Positions 1 through 9,066 of a DNA stretch of 64,000 nucleotides are shown piece after piece; the stretch's first letter is position 1; each line of letters starts with the position of its first letter. Below the pieces are notes generated by a model, which did no database searches, was not told the origin of the DNA, and worked only from the letters and a program-made list of their open reading frames with translations. The translations under genes and the position numbers were made by a program. Origin of the DNA: Buttiauxella brennerae ATCC 51605 (GTDB lineage: Bacteria; Pseudomonadota; Gammaproteobacteria; Enterobacterales; Enterobacteriaceae); the NCBI RefSeq assembly GCF_001654925.1, contig NZ_LXER01000032.1, positions 154,339 through 218,338 of the forward strand, given 5' to 3'.

Positions 1-327
1 CAGACCCTGGCTTTTCATTTTCGAACCCGCAACACCGTTGTTGCCATTGATGCCCATGTTGCCGAGGTAGTCATAGCCACCTTCAACTGCTAACCATGGC
101 AAAACCTGATAACCCGCAAACACGCCGCCGCTGGTGCTGTCTTTGTTGAAATCGAAGTCGGTCGCGTCGCTTGCGTTGTCGCTGAAGTTCTTGTCGCCAC
201 TCGCATCAAAATAATGTGACCAGCCCATTTTCGCGCCGCCGTACCAGGTATTCGCGTCTGCCGCAGCAAATACATTAGAAACAGCGCAGGCGTTCAGCAC
301 GATTAAAGCTACAAGTGTCTTTTTCAT
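1..327 (-). CDS. OmpA-like outer membrane protein, 5' part only
   Basis: The first 109 residues of a protein whose gene runs off the left edge. It begins MKKTLVALIVLNACAVSNVFA, a signal peptide with probable cleavage after Ala-Phe-Ala, followed by NTWYGGAKMGWSHYF and VFAGYQVLPWLAVEGGYDYLG. These are the first strands of the OmpA eight-stranded beta-barrel (compare NTWYTGAKLGWSQY in E. coli OmpA). The loop between strands is Asp/Ser-rich and differs from E. coli OmpA, so this is probably a paralogue rather than the main OmpA. Whether a peptidoglycan-binding OmpA C-terminal domain follows cannot be seen. Upstream (328-546) is an AT-rich intergenic stretch with no gene. Confidence 0.85.
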   Translation of the reverse strand, partial: MKKTLVALIVLNACAVSNVFAAADANTWYGGAKMGWSHYFDASGDKNFSDNASDATDFDFNKDSTSGGVFAGYQVLPWLAVEGGYDYLGNMGINGNNGVAGSKMKSQGL

Positions 328-546
328 ATAATTCCTAGCATATTCCGTTATCTGAGCAAACGACTCAGAATTAAATTACCATAAGTTTGTCGACCCAAAT
401 GTTAGAGAAGTAGCTCACAGATTTGAAATAATAATATGTTTATTTTTAAACGAATTTATTTTTTCAAACCAGATCATAAGATGCCAATAAACATTGTACA
501 AAAAATGCTTATTTAACTGATTGATTTAGATAGCCGTGATAAGCAA

Positions 547-1176
547 TCAAACTTTTTCAGGCAACTCGCCCATGCTAATTAAATAACTCCCTCTTTTAAT
601 CTCAAGGTATTCCCCTGTTTTTAAAGACGAAATGACATTTAGCACACTACTGCGCGATAAATGCGTTCTCTCCTGAATATACTCCAGAATAGAGGTGCGC
701 AGCCTTGTCTCCAGAGGTAACTGAATCATTTCCAGAAGATGATTGCGAATAACAGAATAGGTACGTTGCTGTACGACTAAATCGTCACGGTAAAAAAGAT
801 AGCTGGTAAAGTAAGATAATGTAATAGATACGTCACGCCACAAGTTCTGTTGGTAAAATATTTGTTGGGCTTTTTGTGCATCGACGCGAAGTATTGTTGA
901 CTCGGTTTCAACACGCAGCGAATGGCAGTGTAAGGGTTGAAGCGCCTCCGCCAGGCCAAATAAATGGGGATCATAGGCGCTGGCAATAACCAGCCCATCT
1001 GTGGCACGCAGCACGGAGACTTCCCCCTGCATAAAGAGATATAGCTGCGCTTTCTCTTTGTATTCCCAATGTAATTTCTTGCGTGGTGGTGCTTTAATTT
1101 CGTCGCTGACGGGCTTTAATGCTGTGAGCAATCGCGCGATTGAGTCATCCGGTCGGGTGGGTGCAGATAACGGCAT
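547..1176 (-). CDS. IprA/YaiV-family Crp-like transcriptional regulator
   Basis: A 209-residue protein resembling E. coli YaiV (IprA): an N-terminal cyclic-nucleotide-binding-like beta-roll (LYLFMQGEVSVLRA, HLFGLAEAL), a central helix with NQ-LWRD, then a C-terminal helix-turn-helix (SILEYIQERTHLSRSSVLNV) and a short wing. In this family the beta-roll generally lacks the phosphate-binding cassette needed for cAMP, and none is visible here. The start was set at the ATG at 1176 because AAAGGA lies just before it; an upstream in-frame ATG at 1272 has no ribosome site. IprA members affect oxidative-stress resistance in Salmonella; the targets here are unknown. The gene lies apart from its neighbours and points away from the yiaW-like gene. 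Confidence 0.75.
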   Translation of the reverse strand: MPLSAPTRPDDSIARLLTALKPVSDEIKAPPRKKLHWEYKEKAQLYLFMQGEVSVLRATDGLVIASAYDPHLFGLAEALQPLHCHSLRVETESTILRVDAQKAQQIFYQQNLWRDVSITLSYFTSYLFYRDDLVVQQRTYSVIRNHLLEMIQLPLETRLRTSILEYIQERTHLSRSSVLNVISSLKTGEYLEIKRGSYLISMGELPEKV

Positions 1177-1411
1177 CTTTTTTCCTTTTAGTCTAAATTT
1201 ATAATCATTATAGACACCAGGTCTAAAGATTAAAAATAAATAAGGCTGAGGCGGAATCTCAGACTGTAACATTTATATATCCAGAAACATTTTATGCCTC
1301 ATTGAAATGAAGTCTGTCAGCTATGACATTTAATTTTAGCCAAGTTAATGCTAGCCAAATGATAATTTAATAATTACATTTTACTGTTCTCATATCACCG
1401 GGGATTTTCTT

Positions 1412-1741
1412 ATGTTTTTAGATTATTTGGCATTAGGTTTATTGTGCTTTGCCGGGCTGGCTGTTTTTTATGGCATTATTGTCATTCATGATATTCCTTA
1501 TGAAATTGCCGTTGAGCGAAACCACCCGCATCAAGATGCCATTCACGCCGCCGGATGGGTCAGCCTGCTAACGCTACATGTGTTATGGCCTTTTATTTGG
1601 ATTTGGGCAATGTTGTACCGCGAAGACCGCGGCTGGGGCTTTCATAGCAAAGCAAATGACAAGGTTGCTGAACTACAAGCCAGGCTCGTACAACTCGAGA
1701 AAAAACTCTCATTACAGGATGGAAATAGCCATAGCGAATAA
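1412..1741 (+). CDS. DUF3302 inner-membrane protein (YiaW/YibI-like)
   Basis: A 109-residue protein with two hydrophobic segments (about residues 5-26 and 48-68), the family motif VIHDIPYEIAVERNHPHQDAIHAAGW between them, and a charged C-terminal coiled-coil tail (VAELQARLVQLEKKL). It matches E. coli YiaW and YibI, small membrane proteins always paired with a HlyD-type protein, as here. The stop codon at 1739-1741 is also the first base of a palindromic repeat that separates it from the partner gene. Function is unknown; the pair is thought to form part of an envelope export system. Confidence 0.8.
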   Translation: MFLDYLALGLLCFAGLAVFYGIIVIHDIPYEIAVERNHPHQDAIHAAGWVSLLTLHVLWPFIWIWAMLYREDRGWGFHSKANDKVAELQARLVQLEKKLSLQDGNSHSE

Positions 1742-1803
1742 TACCCCAAATAATTCGGGTTGCAGAAAGCCAATGCGCATGCAACTTGAAGTATGGCGGA
1801 TAT
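1741..1803. repeat. short palindromic intergenic repeat (63 bp)
   Basis: The ends ATACCCCAAATAATTCGGGT and the reverse complement of TGCAACTTGAAGTATGGCGG match the two ends of the longer element at 61,940-62,064 (the AATAATTCGAGTTGCA end and the ATACTTCAAGCTGCA end). It is an internally deleted copy of an enterobacterial palindromic repeat. It starts in the stop codon of the yiaW-like gene and ends about 36 bp before the start of the next gene. It also creates a false TTG start (1786) for the downstream reading frame. Confidence 0.75.
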
Positions 1804-1839
1804 ATCGCAGCAAGATTAATTAGACGATCGGGAATTACC

Positions 1840-2979
1840 GTGGAATTACTACTGATTCTTATTTACACCGCCATTTGTATTTGTATATTTAAAATCTTTA
1901 AAATACCGCTTAATAAATGGTCAGTACCAACAGCAATATTGGGTGGGTTTATTCTGCTAAGCGGTTTAATCCTGACCATGAATTATAACCACCCCTACAC
2001 CGAACGCGCACAAATGCTCACCGTGACGGTACCGATTATCCCTGAAGTCCAGGGCACCGTGGTCGAAGTCACTAAAAATACCAATAAGATGCTGAAAAAA
2101 GGTGATTTCCTTTTCAGGATCGACCCCACGCCTTACCAGTCAAAAGTCGACGTCATTAAAGGTGAAATTGAAAGCGCGCAGCAGAATGTCGAAATGCTTA
2201 AAGCGCGACTGGCCTCGCAAACCGCCGATATTGAACAGTACAAAGCCAACCGCGACCTGGCATTAAAAGACGCCAACCGTTACCGCGACGGTAGCCGCGA
2301 CAAAATGAAAAGCCCGTTTACCGACCAGGAAGTGGTGAGCGCGCAGGAACACTACCTGGCCGCACAAGCGCAATGGCGTTCAGCACAAGCGAAACGTGAG
2401 CAAACAGTTGCCCAGTTAGATGCCTTAGTGGGCAATGAAAATGCCACGGTCTATAAGCTCAAATCGAGCCTGAAAGAAGCGCAATATTATCTCGACAGAA
2501 CCACCGTTCGTGCGCCAGAAGCTGGGTATGTCACGCAGGTTTTACTGAAGCCTGGGATGTTTTTACGCCCGCTGCCGCTGCGCCCGGCGATGGTTTTTGT
2601 GCCTCAGCAAAACAGCGATATTTATGCCGCATTCAGGCAGAATTCGGCATTGCGTTTACATGCTGGGGATAAAGCCGAAGTGGTGTTTAACGGAATTCCA
2701 GGCAAAGTTTTCCCGGGAACCGTAAAAAAAATATTACCCGTGGTCGCGAACAGTAGCTTCCAGGCACAGGGGTTTTTGCAGGGTTTAAGCCAGAATGCAG
2801 CTCTTGACGGAATTTATGCCGACATTGTCCTTGACCCGAATACCGCCGTTAAACTTTTGCCCGAAGGGACAACCGCCCAGGCGGCGGTCTACACAGGCTA
2901 TGTTGAAAATTTGTCTATTTTGCGCAAGATTCTGCTGCGTATGACGAGCTGGACGCACTACCTTTACGTCGATCACTAA
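1840..2979 (+). CDS. HlyD-family membrane fusion protein (YiaV/YibH-like)
   Basis: A 379-residue periplasmic adaptor. From the GTG at 1840 it has VELLLILIYTAICICIFKIFKI, a first membrane segment, a second near residues 30-50 (AILGGFILLSGLILTMNYNHPYT), a biotinyl-lipoyl half-domain (VQGTVVEVTKNTNKMLKKGD), a long alpha-helical hairpin (about residues 95-220), the second lipoyl half (VRAPEAGYVTQVLLKPGM) and a beta-barrel domain ending RMTSWTHYLYVDH, exactly like E. coli YibH/YiaV. The frame continues upstream to a TTG at 1786, but those residues are encoded by the palindromic repeat, and family members start at the hydrophobic segment. It is probably translated with the DUF3302 gene. No dedicated ABC or MFS exporter lies beside it. 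Confidence 0.8.
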   Translation: MELLLILIYTAICICIFKIFKIPLNKWSVPTAILGGFILLSGLILTMNYNHPYTERAQMLTVTVPIIPEVQGTVVEVTKNTNKMLKKGDFLFRIDPTPYQSKVDVIKGEIESAQQNVEMLKARLASQTADIEQYKANRDLALKDANRYRDGSRDKMKSPFTDQEVVSAQEHYLAAQAQWRSAQAKREQTVAQLDALVGNENATVYKLKSSLKEAQYYLDRTTVRAPEAGYVTQVLLKPGMFLRPLPLRPAMVFVPQQNSDIYAAFRQNSALRLHAGDKAEVVFNGIPGKVFPGTVKKILPVVANSSFQAQGFLQGLSQNAALDGIYADIVLDPNTAVKLLPEGTTAQAAVYTGYVENLSILRKILLRMTSWTHYLYVDH

Positions 2980-2985
2980 ACGATC

Positions 2986-3020
2986 GCCGGGATCGCTTTT
3001 CATCGCGATCCCGGCTTATT
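2986..3020. terminator. bidirectional terminator-like hairpin
   Basis: An 11-bp perfect stem, GCCGGGATCGC / GCGATCCCGGC, with an 8-nt loop, sits in the 45 bp between the convergent HlyD-type gene (+) and the GH127 gene (-). T-rich sequence follows on the plus strand only weakly (TTATTCGTCTT). Confidence 0.65.
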
Positions 3021-3024
3021 CGTC

Positions 3025-4992
3025 TTACTCGCCGTTAACCCAAATCCGCATTTCCCCTTCCCCACGGTTCGCCCAACTAAACCATGGAATAAAGGTCAGC
3101 TTCTTCGGTTCGGCTTTTACCGGTGATTTATCGTAGTGATAAAGTGGCTGCTGTTCTGCACTCTCACTTGCCATACGCAGGCCATCAGCCTGAATCAGTA
3201 GTTTGTGCGCGAAAATCCCTTTGCCGTGAATCACGCTAAATGCGCTCTCTTTGGGTAGCCACAGGTTATGCAGTTGCGCACCGTTATCGGCTTCTTCCAG
3301 GCAATAGACCAGCGGCCCACGCTGCACCGCGACTTTCCCGGCAACGTGGCGCAACAGCGGGTTTCCGTAAACACGGCGCACCGGCATCGGTAGCGTCAGG
3401 GCAATACGGTCACCCTCCCGCCATTCGCGGTGAATGTGCAGGTAACCTTTGCGCACGTCCCCCACGTTGGCCTCACCATTGAGTAAAACGCGCGGGTTAT
3501 CGCACCAGTCCGGCAGGCGCAGTGCGAGGGTGTGTTTCACCGCTTGCGGTGACGTGACGGTAATTTCGACCTGCTCATGCCAGGGATAATCGCCGCTGAT
3601 TTTCAGACGCAGCGCTTTATCACCCACTGGCACTTCCATTTCGTTGCCGACATACAGATGTACATACAGTGCATCTGGTTGCGGCGTGTAGATGTAATGG
3701 CCAAGAGAGGTCAGCACGCGGGCGATATTGGGCGGGCAACAAGCACAGCCAAACCAGCGCTGGCGGACCGGTTTTACATGGTCATAAATATGGTTAAGTG
3801 CCAGCGTTTTCGGGTGGACTTCCAGTGGGTTCACATAGAAAAAGTGTTTGCCGTCCAGCGCCATACCGCCCAGCACGGTGTTGTATAACGCACGTTCCAT
3901 TACATCGGCAAAGCGGCTATCGGCTTCCATTTGCAACATGCGGCGGGCGTACATCATCAGGCCGATGGACGCACAGCTTTCGGCGTAAACCGTGTCGTTT
4001 GGCAGGTCGTAATCGGAGCTGAATGCTTCGCCGCTACTTTGCGAGCCAATGCCGCCGGTGATGTACATCTGGCGCTGTACCATGTTGTCCCACAGGCGCA
4101 GGCAAGTCTGGCGTTTCTCTTCATCTTTATGCAGCCGCGCAAGGTGCGCGACTCCGGCCATCAGATAGACAAAACGCACCGCGTGGCCCACCGCTGTTTG
4201 TTGTAAGGCCAGCGGTTCATGTGCCTGGCTGTAGGCTTTATCTTTCACCATCCATGCCGGGCCGTGAATATTCCAGTGCGAGGTGCGCCCACGTTTTTCA
4301 TATTCGATATCGTAGAAATGCGGCTGTGTACCACGTTCTTCCACAAAATAATTCACCAGATTTAAATAGCGCTGGTTGTCGGTCACTTCATATAAACGCA
4401 TCAGCGCCAGTTCGATTTCCGGGTGCCCAGGGTAACCGTGAAGCAGATTTTCGCCTGGCCCAAAGACGCTGTCGATATGGTCAGCCAGACGGCACACCAC
4501 ATCCAGCAAGCGGCGTTTCCCGGTTGCCTGGAAGAACGCAACGCCCGCTTCAATCATGTGCCCGGCGCAGTAGAGTTCGTGGCATTCGGCGAGATTCGTC
4601 CAGCGTAACTCCGGCTCTTTGACGGTGAAATAAGTATTCAGATAACCGTCTTCACACTGCGCCGCTTCAACCAGTTCGATAACCTCGTCAGCCGTTTTTT
4701 CAAGTTCTGCATCGGGCTTCTGGCACAGCGACCACGCCACTGCTTCCAGCCATTTCGCCACGTCGCTGTCCTGGAAGACCATGCCGTAAAACTCGCCATC
4801 TTTGCGCCCTGCCGCTATCTCAAAGTTTTCGATGGCGTGGCTTGGGTCCGCCTCTGTTATGCGGTCGTTTAGTGCATCCCATTGATAAGGGATCACCACG
4901 TCGCGCACCAACCGTTGGTACTGGCCCAAAAACGTATCGGTCACTTTCAGTTTGTGCAGGTCAACTTCCTGTAAAACATCGGGCTGATTCAT
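3025..4992 (-). CDS. GH127 family beta-L-arabinofuranosidase
   Basis: A 655-residue protein, the usual length for glycoside hydrolase family 127. The central (alpha/alpha)6 barrel (about residues 15-440) has NLAECHELYCAGHMIEAGVA, GGIGSQSSGEAFSSDYDLPND and WFGCACCPPNIARVLTSLG; the C-terminal half is beta-sandwich. Cys416, Cys418 and Cys419 lie in the cluster that in HypBA1 supplies the nucleophilic cysteine and zinc ligands, and the Glu of TVYAESCAS fits the acid/base and zinc region. No signal peptide is present, so it acts in the cytoplasm on imported oligosaccharides, probably beta-1,2-arabinobiose or similar plant-derived units. It lies 9 bp after the symporter gene in one operon. Confidence 0.85.
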   Translation of the reverse strand: MNQPDVLQEVDLHKLKVTDTFLGQYQRLVRDVVIPYQWDALNDRITEADPSHAIENFEIAAGRKDGEFYGMVFQDSDVAKWLEAVAWSLCQKPDAELEKTADEVIELVEAAQCEDGYLNTYFTVKEPELRWTNLAECHELYCAGHMIEAGVAFFQATGKRRLLDVVCRLADHIDSVFGPGENLLHGYPGHPEIELALMRLYEVTDNQRYLNLVNYFVEERGTQPHFYDIEYEKRGRTSHWNIHGPAWMVKDKAYSQAHEPLALQQTAVGHAVRFVYLMAGVAHLARLHKDEEKRQTCLRLWDNMVQRQMYITGGIGSQSSGEAFSSDYDLPNDTVYAESCASIGLMMYARRMLQMEADSRFADVMERALYNTVLGGMALDGKHFFYVNPLEVHPKTLALNHIYDHVKPVRQRWFGCACCPPNIARVLTSLGHYIYTPQPDALYVHLYVGNEMEVPVGDKALRLKISGDYPWHEQVEITVTSPQAVKHTLALRLPDWCDNPRVLLNGEANVGDVRKGYLHIHREWREGDRIALTLPMPVRRVYGNPLLRHVAGKVAVQRGPLVYCLEEADNGAQLHNLWLPKESAFSVIHGKGIFAHKLLIQADGLRMASESAEQQPLYHYDKSPVKAEPKKLTFIPWFSWANRGEGEMRIWVNGE

Positions 4993-5001
4993 AACAACTC
5001 C

Positions 5002-6399
5002 TCAGGCGGTCTGGACATGGCGCTGACGTAAGTCAGTGGAAATCTGCGCCATCATGGGATTATTCAAGCGGCAACGGCGAATCGCCAGAGCCAGTAATAA
5101 GTGGAATGCAGCTGGTAGCAGGGTTTCCAGAGCGGTAATTCCGGATAATGACGCGGCGGTCTGGTGTTCTGGGCCGGGTTGATAAGCCACAAAAATAAAC
5201 ACCAGGCTGATGATGCCAGCGCTGGCGGCCCAGGCTAATTTGATGAAGAAAAGGTTGAAGGCGAAATTCATGCCCGATGAGCGCACACCGGTTTTCCACT
5301 CGCCGTAGTCATCGGCAAACGCCATGATCGAGAAGTGCAGCGGCAGGGTGAAGCCGAGAATAATACCGTTCGCCAGGATGACGATAAGCCACAGCGTTTG
5401 ATACGTCGCACCCGTAGGCAGGAGCCACATGCCAAACGCAAGCGCTGCCAGCACCAGGTTGGTGTAGTAGTAAAGTTTTACGGTATCGAAACGCTTAGCC
5501 AGCGGGTTCACAATGACCGCGCCGAGAATCGAGGCAAATGTCACCATGGTGAAGAACAATGAGGCGAACCCGGCGCTGCCCTGCAACACGTAAGTGATGA
5601 AGTACATATAGCCGCCGCCGCGCAGGTTAAAGACGTTAATCAGCAGGAACGACATAACCAGGCTCAGCAGTAACTGGTCATTTTTGCGCAAGCCCGCCAG
5701 GTGTTCCCGCAGCGTGAATTTGCCCATCAGCGCCAAGGGCACACGTTCGCGAACCCAGAAGAAGCAGCACAGGAACATCACCACCGCGACGGCGCACAAA
5801 ATTCCCACCCCCATCTGGTAGCCTTTGGCGGCATTGCCCTGGCCGATGATTTCGACCAGCCACGGCAGGCCAACAGAAACCAAAAAGCCCGCCACGCCGC
5901 AGAGTACAAAGCGCCAGGACTGGCAGGAAATCACCTCATCGTGGCGCGTCGTCATGGTGTTGATCAGCGCACAATACGGCACATTGATTGCGGTATAACT
6001 CACGGAAAGTAAAAGGTAAGTGCCGAATGCCCAAAGGATTTTCATGTTGGTACTGAGATCGGGCACGGTAAATGTCAGCACGCCGATAACACCAATCGGC
6101 ACGGCAACCCACAGCTGCCATGGGCGGAAACGGCCGAAACGACTTTGGGTGCGGTCGGCAAGAATACCCATTAACGGGTCGGAAACCGCATCAAAGACAC
6201 GCAGTGCGATAAACAGTGTGCCGACAATTGCCGGGGTTAAACCAAACACATCGGTGTAGAAAAAGGTCAGGAAGTTCATGATTAGGCAGGTAATGACGGT
6301 GCCGCCTGCATCACCTAACCCATAACCTATTTTCTCGCGTATGGAGAGTCGGTCACTTAACGTCGAAGTAGCAATATTATCTATAGGGGTAGAGGTCAT
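5002..6399 (-). CDS. GPH-family (MelB/YicJ-type) glycoside:cation symporter
   Basis: A 465-residue polytopic protein with about 12 membrane segments. Signature features of the glycoside-pentoside-hexuronide family are present: [32 protein letters not shown] at the N-terminus, [28 protein letters not shown] (the conserved cytoplasmic loop with DxxxDPxxG) near residues 68-95, and [15 protein letters not shown] near residue 370. It should import a glycoside with Na+ or H+ to feed the cytoplasmic GH127 enzyme encoded next. The promoter lies in the 237-bp gap shared with the divergent AraC-type regulator. Confidence 0.85.
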   Translation of the reverse strand: MTSTPIDNIATSTLSDRLSIREKIGYGLGDAGGTVITCLIMNFLTFFYTDVFGLTPAIVGTLFIALRVFDAVSDPLMGILADRTQSRFGRFRPWQLWVAVPIGVIGVLTFTVPDLSTNMKILWAFGTYLLLSVSYTAINVPYCALINTMTTRHDEVISCQSWRFVLCGVAGFLVSVGLPWLVEIIGQGNAAKGYQMGVGILCAVAVVMFLCCFFWVRERVPLALMGKFTLREHLAGLRKNDQLLLSLVMSFLLINVFNLRGGGYMYFITYVLQGSAGFASLFFTMVTFASILGAVIVNPLAKRFDTVKLYYYTNLVLAALAFGMWLLPTGATYQTLWLIVILANGIILGFTLPLHFSIMAFADDYGEWKTGVRSSGMNFAFNLFFIKLAWAASAGIISLVFIFVAYQPGPEHQTAASLSGITALETLLPAAFHLLLALAIRRCRLNNPMMAQISTDLRQRHVQTA

Positions 6400-6636
6400 G
6401 ATTTACGCCTCGCATCGGGTAAGAAGTCTGGAGTTATTATTTTTGTATTTGCAAATGACCCGAATAATTTTGCATTCAATCTAAGTATCAACAAGGCGAT
6501 AACAAAGTATAAAAAGGTGACGATTCCGACCTGAAGATAAAACTGTGAAGAAGATCGCCAAATACCACTACCGATAACTGCACCCTGTATTTCTTATCTA
6601 CACTTGGTTGATAAAGTGGCTTAAGGAAAATTGTAA
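6400..6636. promoter_or_regulatory. divergent control region, GPH/GH127 operon and araC-like gene
   Basis: A 237-bp AT-rich gap between two divergent starts. This is the usual location for AraC-type activator sites and a CRP site. No exact operator can be assigned by eye. Confidence 0.5.
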
Positions 6637-7467
6637 TTGCTTGATTTAAAAATTACTTTACCTATTTCCGTGCAAAACGGTGGCTTGTTTATTTCCCGTG
6701 GCGTGGGTAACCACCCGCAGCGAGAACTGGACTCATGGGAAATGATTTTCGTTGAAAAAGGGACACTTACGATCCGTGAGAATGACACGCTATTCAGCGT
6801 AAAAGAGGGAGAAAGCCTGCTACTTTGGCCACACAGAAAACACGTCGGAGTAGGAACCTTCCCGGCGGATTTAAAATTCTACTGGCTGCACTTTGAAATT
6901 AATCCGCAGCACGAATCACAAACAGAATTAGAATTGCCCGCGTCGCTCATCTCCCTGCCGCAACACGGAAAAGTGCTTAACCCGCAATATGTTATCTCTT
7001 TATTTCGCCAGTTTTTAAGCGAGCAGGAAGCCATCAACCGCAGCGGTGCTCTGGAACTCATCCTGTTACTGATCATGCAGCAGCTGTCTGTTGCCGCTAA
7101 CAACAACCCGCAGGCAGATAACAGCGGCGTGGCGCTGGCGTATAAGGCTCAGCAGTTAATACGCACGCAATTCCACTTGCCGGTTTCTACCTCGACACTT
7201 GCCAACCAGTTGCATTGCAACGCGGATTATCTTGGGCGGGTTTATCGCCAGACATTTCAGTTGACCATTACCGAGGCAATCCAACGCCAGCGCGTGCTGA
7301 GTGCGGAAAAAATGCTGATTACCGACTCCTGTTCGTTGAGTGAAGTGGCAGAGCGTTGTGGGTTTCAGGACGTGGGATACTTTCGGAAGGTGTTTCGTAA
7401 AGCGATGGGGTTAACGCCCGCCGCATGGAAACGGCGCTATTGTAAGGTGCATATTAATTCGGATTAG
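6637..7467 (+). CDS. AraC/XylS-family transcriptional regulator
   Basis: A 276-residue protein with an N-terminal cupin-type sensing domain (WEMIFVEKGTLTIREN, then KEGESLLLWPHRKH, about residues 30-90) and a C-terminal double helix-turn-helix (STLANQLHCNADYLGRVYRQ and SLSEVAERCGFQDVGYFRKVFR, about residues 180-270). The second helix-turn-helix and the GYFRKVFRKAMGLTPAAWKR tail are diagnostic for the family. It starts at a TTG (6637) preceded by AAGGAAAA. Divergent orientation makes it the likely sugar-responsive activator of the symporter-GH127 operon. Confidence 0.85.
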   Translation: MLDLKITLPISVQNGGLFISRGVGNHPQRELDSWEMIFVEKGTLTIRENDTLFSVKEGESLLLWPHRKHVGVGTFPADLKFYWLHFEINPQHESQTELELPASLISLPQHGKVLNPQYVISLFRQFLSEQEAINRSGALELILLLIMQQLSVAANNNPQADNSGVALAYKAQQLIRTQFHLPVSTSTLANQLHCNADYLGRVYRQTFQLTITEAIQRQRVLSAEKMLITDSCSLSEVAERCGFQDVGYFRKVFRKAMGLTPAAWKRRYCKVHINSD

Positions 7468-7468
7468 C

Positions 7469-7500
7469 GGCGAGTAACGTTGCATTACCCGCCCTTATAT
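7469..7500. terminator. terminator-like hairpin between convergent araC-like gene and wzi
   Basis: GGCGAGTAA and TTACCCGCC form a 9-bp stem with one mismatch and a 7-nt loop, followed on the plus strand by CTTATATTTT. It is placed in the 57-bp gap between the convergent genes. Confidence 0.45.
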
Positions 7501-7524
7501 TTTACCGACAGTTGAGCGTCAGGT

Positions 7525-8964
7525 TTACCAGTTGAACGGGATTTCCGCCCCGACGCCTAGTCCGGCATCGTTATCACTGTGGTTTGCTTCAGTGTACCAG
7601 ACACCCACTTTCAGCCTCGCCGAGCGATAAACGTCTCCGCTCCAGCCGAGTTGCAACCCTGTCAGAGTGTCTGACCGAGGGAAAGCCTGGTTAATTTCCT
7701 GGCTTTCAGGATTGACCCTGGCATAAACCAAACGAGCACTCCAGCGCTGGCTGTCTTCAGTAGCCAGTTCCACCTTGCCCGCAAGCAGTCGCCCATCACC
7801 ACCAATAGCATCACCCAACGGGTACCCCTGCTGATAATAGCCGTCGGTGTAAATATGATGGGTGTAGCTGGAACCCAGGCGCCCGAAGTTTCTGCGCGTG
7901 TCATGAGCTTCCACATACCAGTTAATGGCGTCTTTTCCGACGCTATGATGGCCTTCCACGCCGCCGAGGAAGAGATTTCCGCTAGGCATGAACCCTGCTT
8001 CGTCTTCTCCAATCATCTGACCATAAAAATTGATTGGCCATCCAAGAGTGGGTTGTAACTTCAATTTGAAATCAAACCCGGCTAGTTGGTTACCCGGTTC
8101 ATTACCGGTGCCGGTGTTATCTTGTCCAGTCATGCCATCCATAAATGTACTGAATGACTTGGACCGCCCATCCCCTCCCCACTGCATCATGCGCGAAGCA
8201 CCGAGTTCAAGTGAAGACAGCGGGGAAAAAGTCACCCGTCCACCAGTGAGTAACGTATGGGGAACAGAGGTGTATTGATTGAGTTCGCCTGCGGTAAGTT
8301 GATATTGCCACGGCCCAATCCAGTTCAACCACCAGGTTTCCGGTGCAGTTTGTTCCGCACGCTGTAGCAAAAACCCCGTCACCGGGCGTGCCGCATCAGA
8401 GCGAATAAGACTGCCTTCGTAGCCTGGTCCCCACCATTGTGGGATCTGCCCAAACGCCAGCCACTGATTTGCGAATCGCAGTGCAGCATAAGAATCGTTG
8501 AGGTTGAAACGGGAACCATTACTTATTTGCATGTCCGCCTCAGCGTTACCTTGCAAATGCACGTCCCATTCTTCACCACCGAGATTCAAAGCCAGCGAAA
8601 CATCCTGCCCGGAATAAACTGAATCGGCGAATCCCTGCGGTGCCCCCGTCTCATTGCTAAATGAGTGAGCGGTGATTCGGGCGTTAGATTTCAGAACGGC
8701 CATACGATGGTCGACTCGTTGCAGTACAGCGCGCTCGGAAGCATTTTGCGTTTGGGCATTTTTCAGTGCCCTTTCAACCTCATCCTGGCTAAGAGGCCAA
8801 GTGGAAAGCCCGAGGTTGATAATTCCTTTTTCGGACAAAAAGGCCAGATCGTTGCGCAGCATTTCATCGGGTAAAAGTAATCCCGATGCGTTTGCCGTGA
8901 TGCTGATACTTAATAGGGTAATACTGGCGGTTGCACGAATAACATTATTTTTGAACGAACCCAC
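7525..8964 (-). CDS. wzi: Wzi-family capsule surface-assembly outer membrane protein
   Basis: A 479-residue protein. A signal peptide (about residues 1-27, ending SITANASG) is followed by a Wzi-like beta-barrel with GLLLPDEMLRNDLAFLSEKG, LNDSYAALRFANQWLAFGQI, QWWGPGYEGSLI and a terminal aromatic residue (EIPFNW) typical of outer-membrane barrels. In group 1 capsules Wzi is a lectin that holds exported polysaccharide on the cell surface. It is the last gene of the polysaccharide operon, 102 bp after the GT2 gene, and its base composition is closer to the host average than that of the genes just before it. Its presence suggests the polymer is at least partly kept as a capsule rather than only shed as slime. 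Confidence 0.85.
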   Translation of the reverse strand: MGSFKNNVIRATASITLLSISITANASGLLLPDEMLRNDLAFLSEKGIINLGLSTWPLSQDEVERALKNAQTQNASERAVLQRVDHRMAVLKSNARITAHSFSNETGAPQGFADSVYSGQDVSLALNLGGEEWDVHLQGNAEADMQISNGSRFNLNDSYAALRFANQWLAFGQIPQWWGPGYEGSLIRSDAARPVTGFLLQRAEQTAPETWWLNWIGPWQYQLTAGELNQYTSVPHTLLTGGRVTFSPLSSLELGASRMMQWGGDGRSKSFSTFMDGMTGQDNTGTGNEPGNQLAGFDFKLKLQPTLGWPINFYGQMIGEDEAGFMPSGNLFLGGVEGHHSVGKDAINWYVEAHDTRRNFGRLGSSYTHHIYTDGYYQQGYPLGDAIGGDGRLLAGKVELATEDSQRWSARLVYARVNPESQEINQAFPRSDTLTGLQLGWSGDVYRSARLKVGVWYTEANHSDNDAGLGVGAEIPFNW

Positions 8965-9066
8965 GGGATATCCTTTCTGGCATATTCAGAAACTCCATTG
9001 ATGAACAAAGGGGTTCAACAGGAACACTATTTTTTAAAGAGTTATAATTAACACGCCTTTGTTAAC

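Noticed and set aside
3240-4622. Long plus-strand reading frames inside the GH127 gene
   Set aside because: Antisense shadows of a strongly supported minus-strand enzyme gene.
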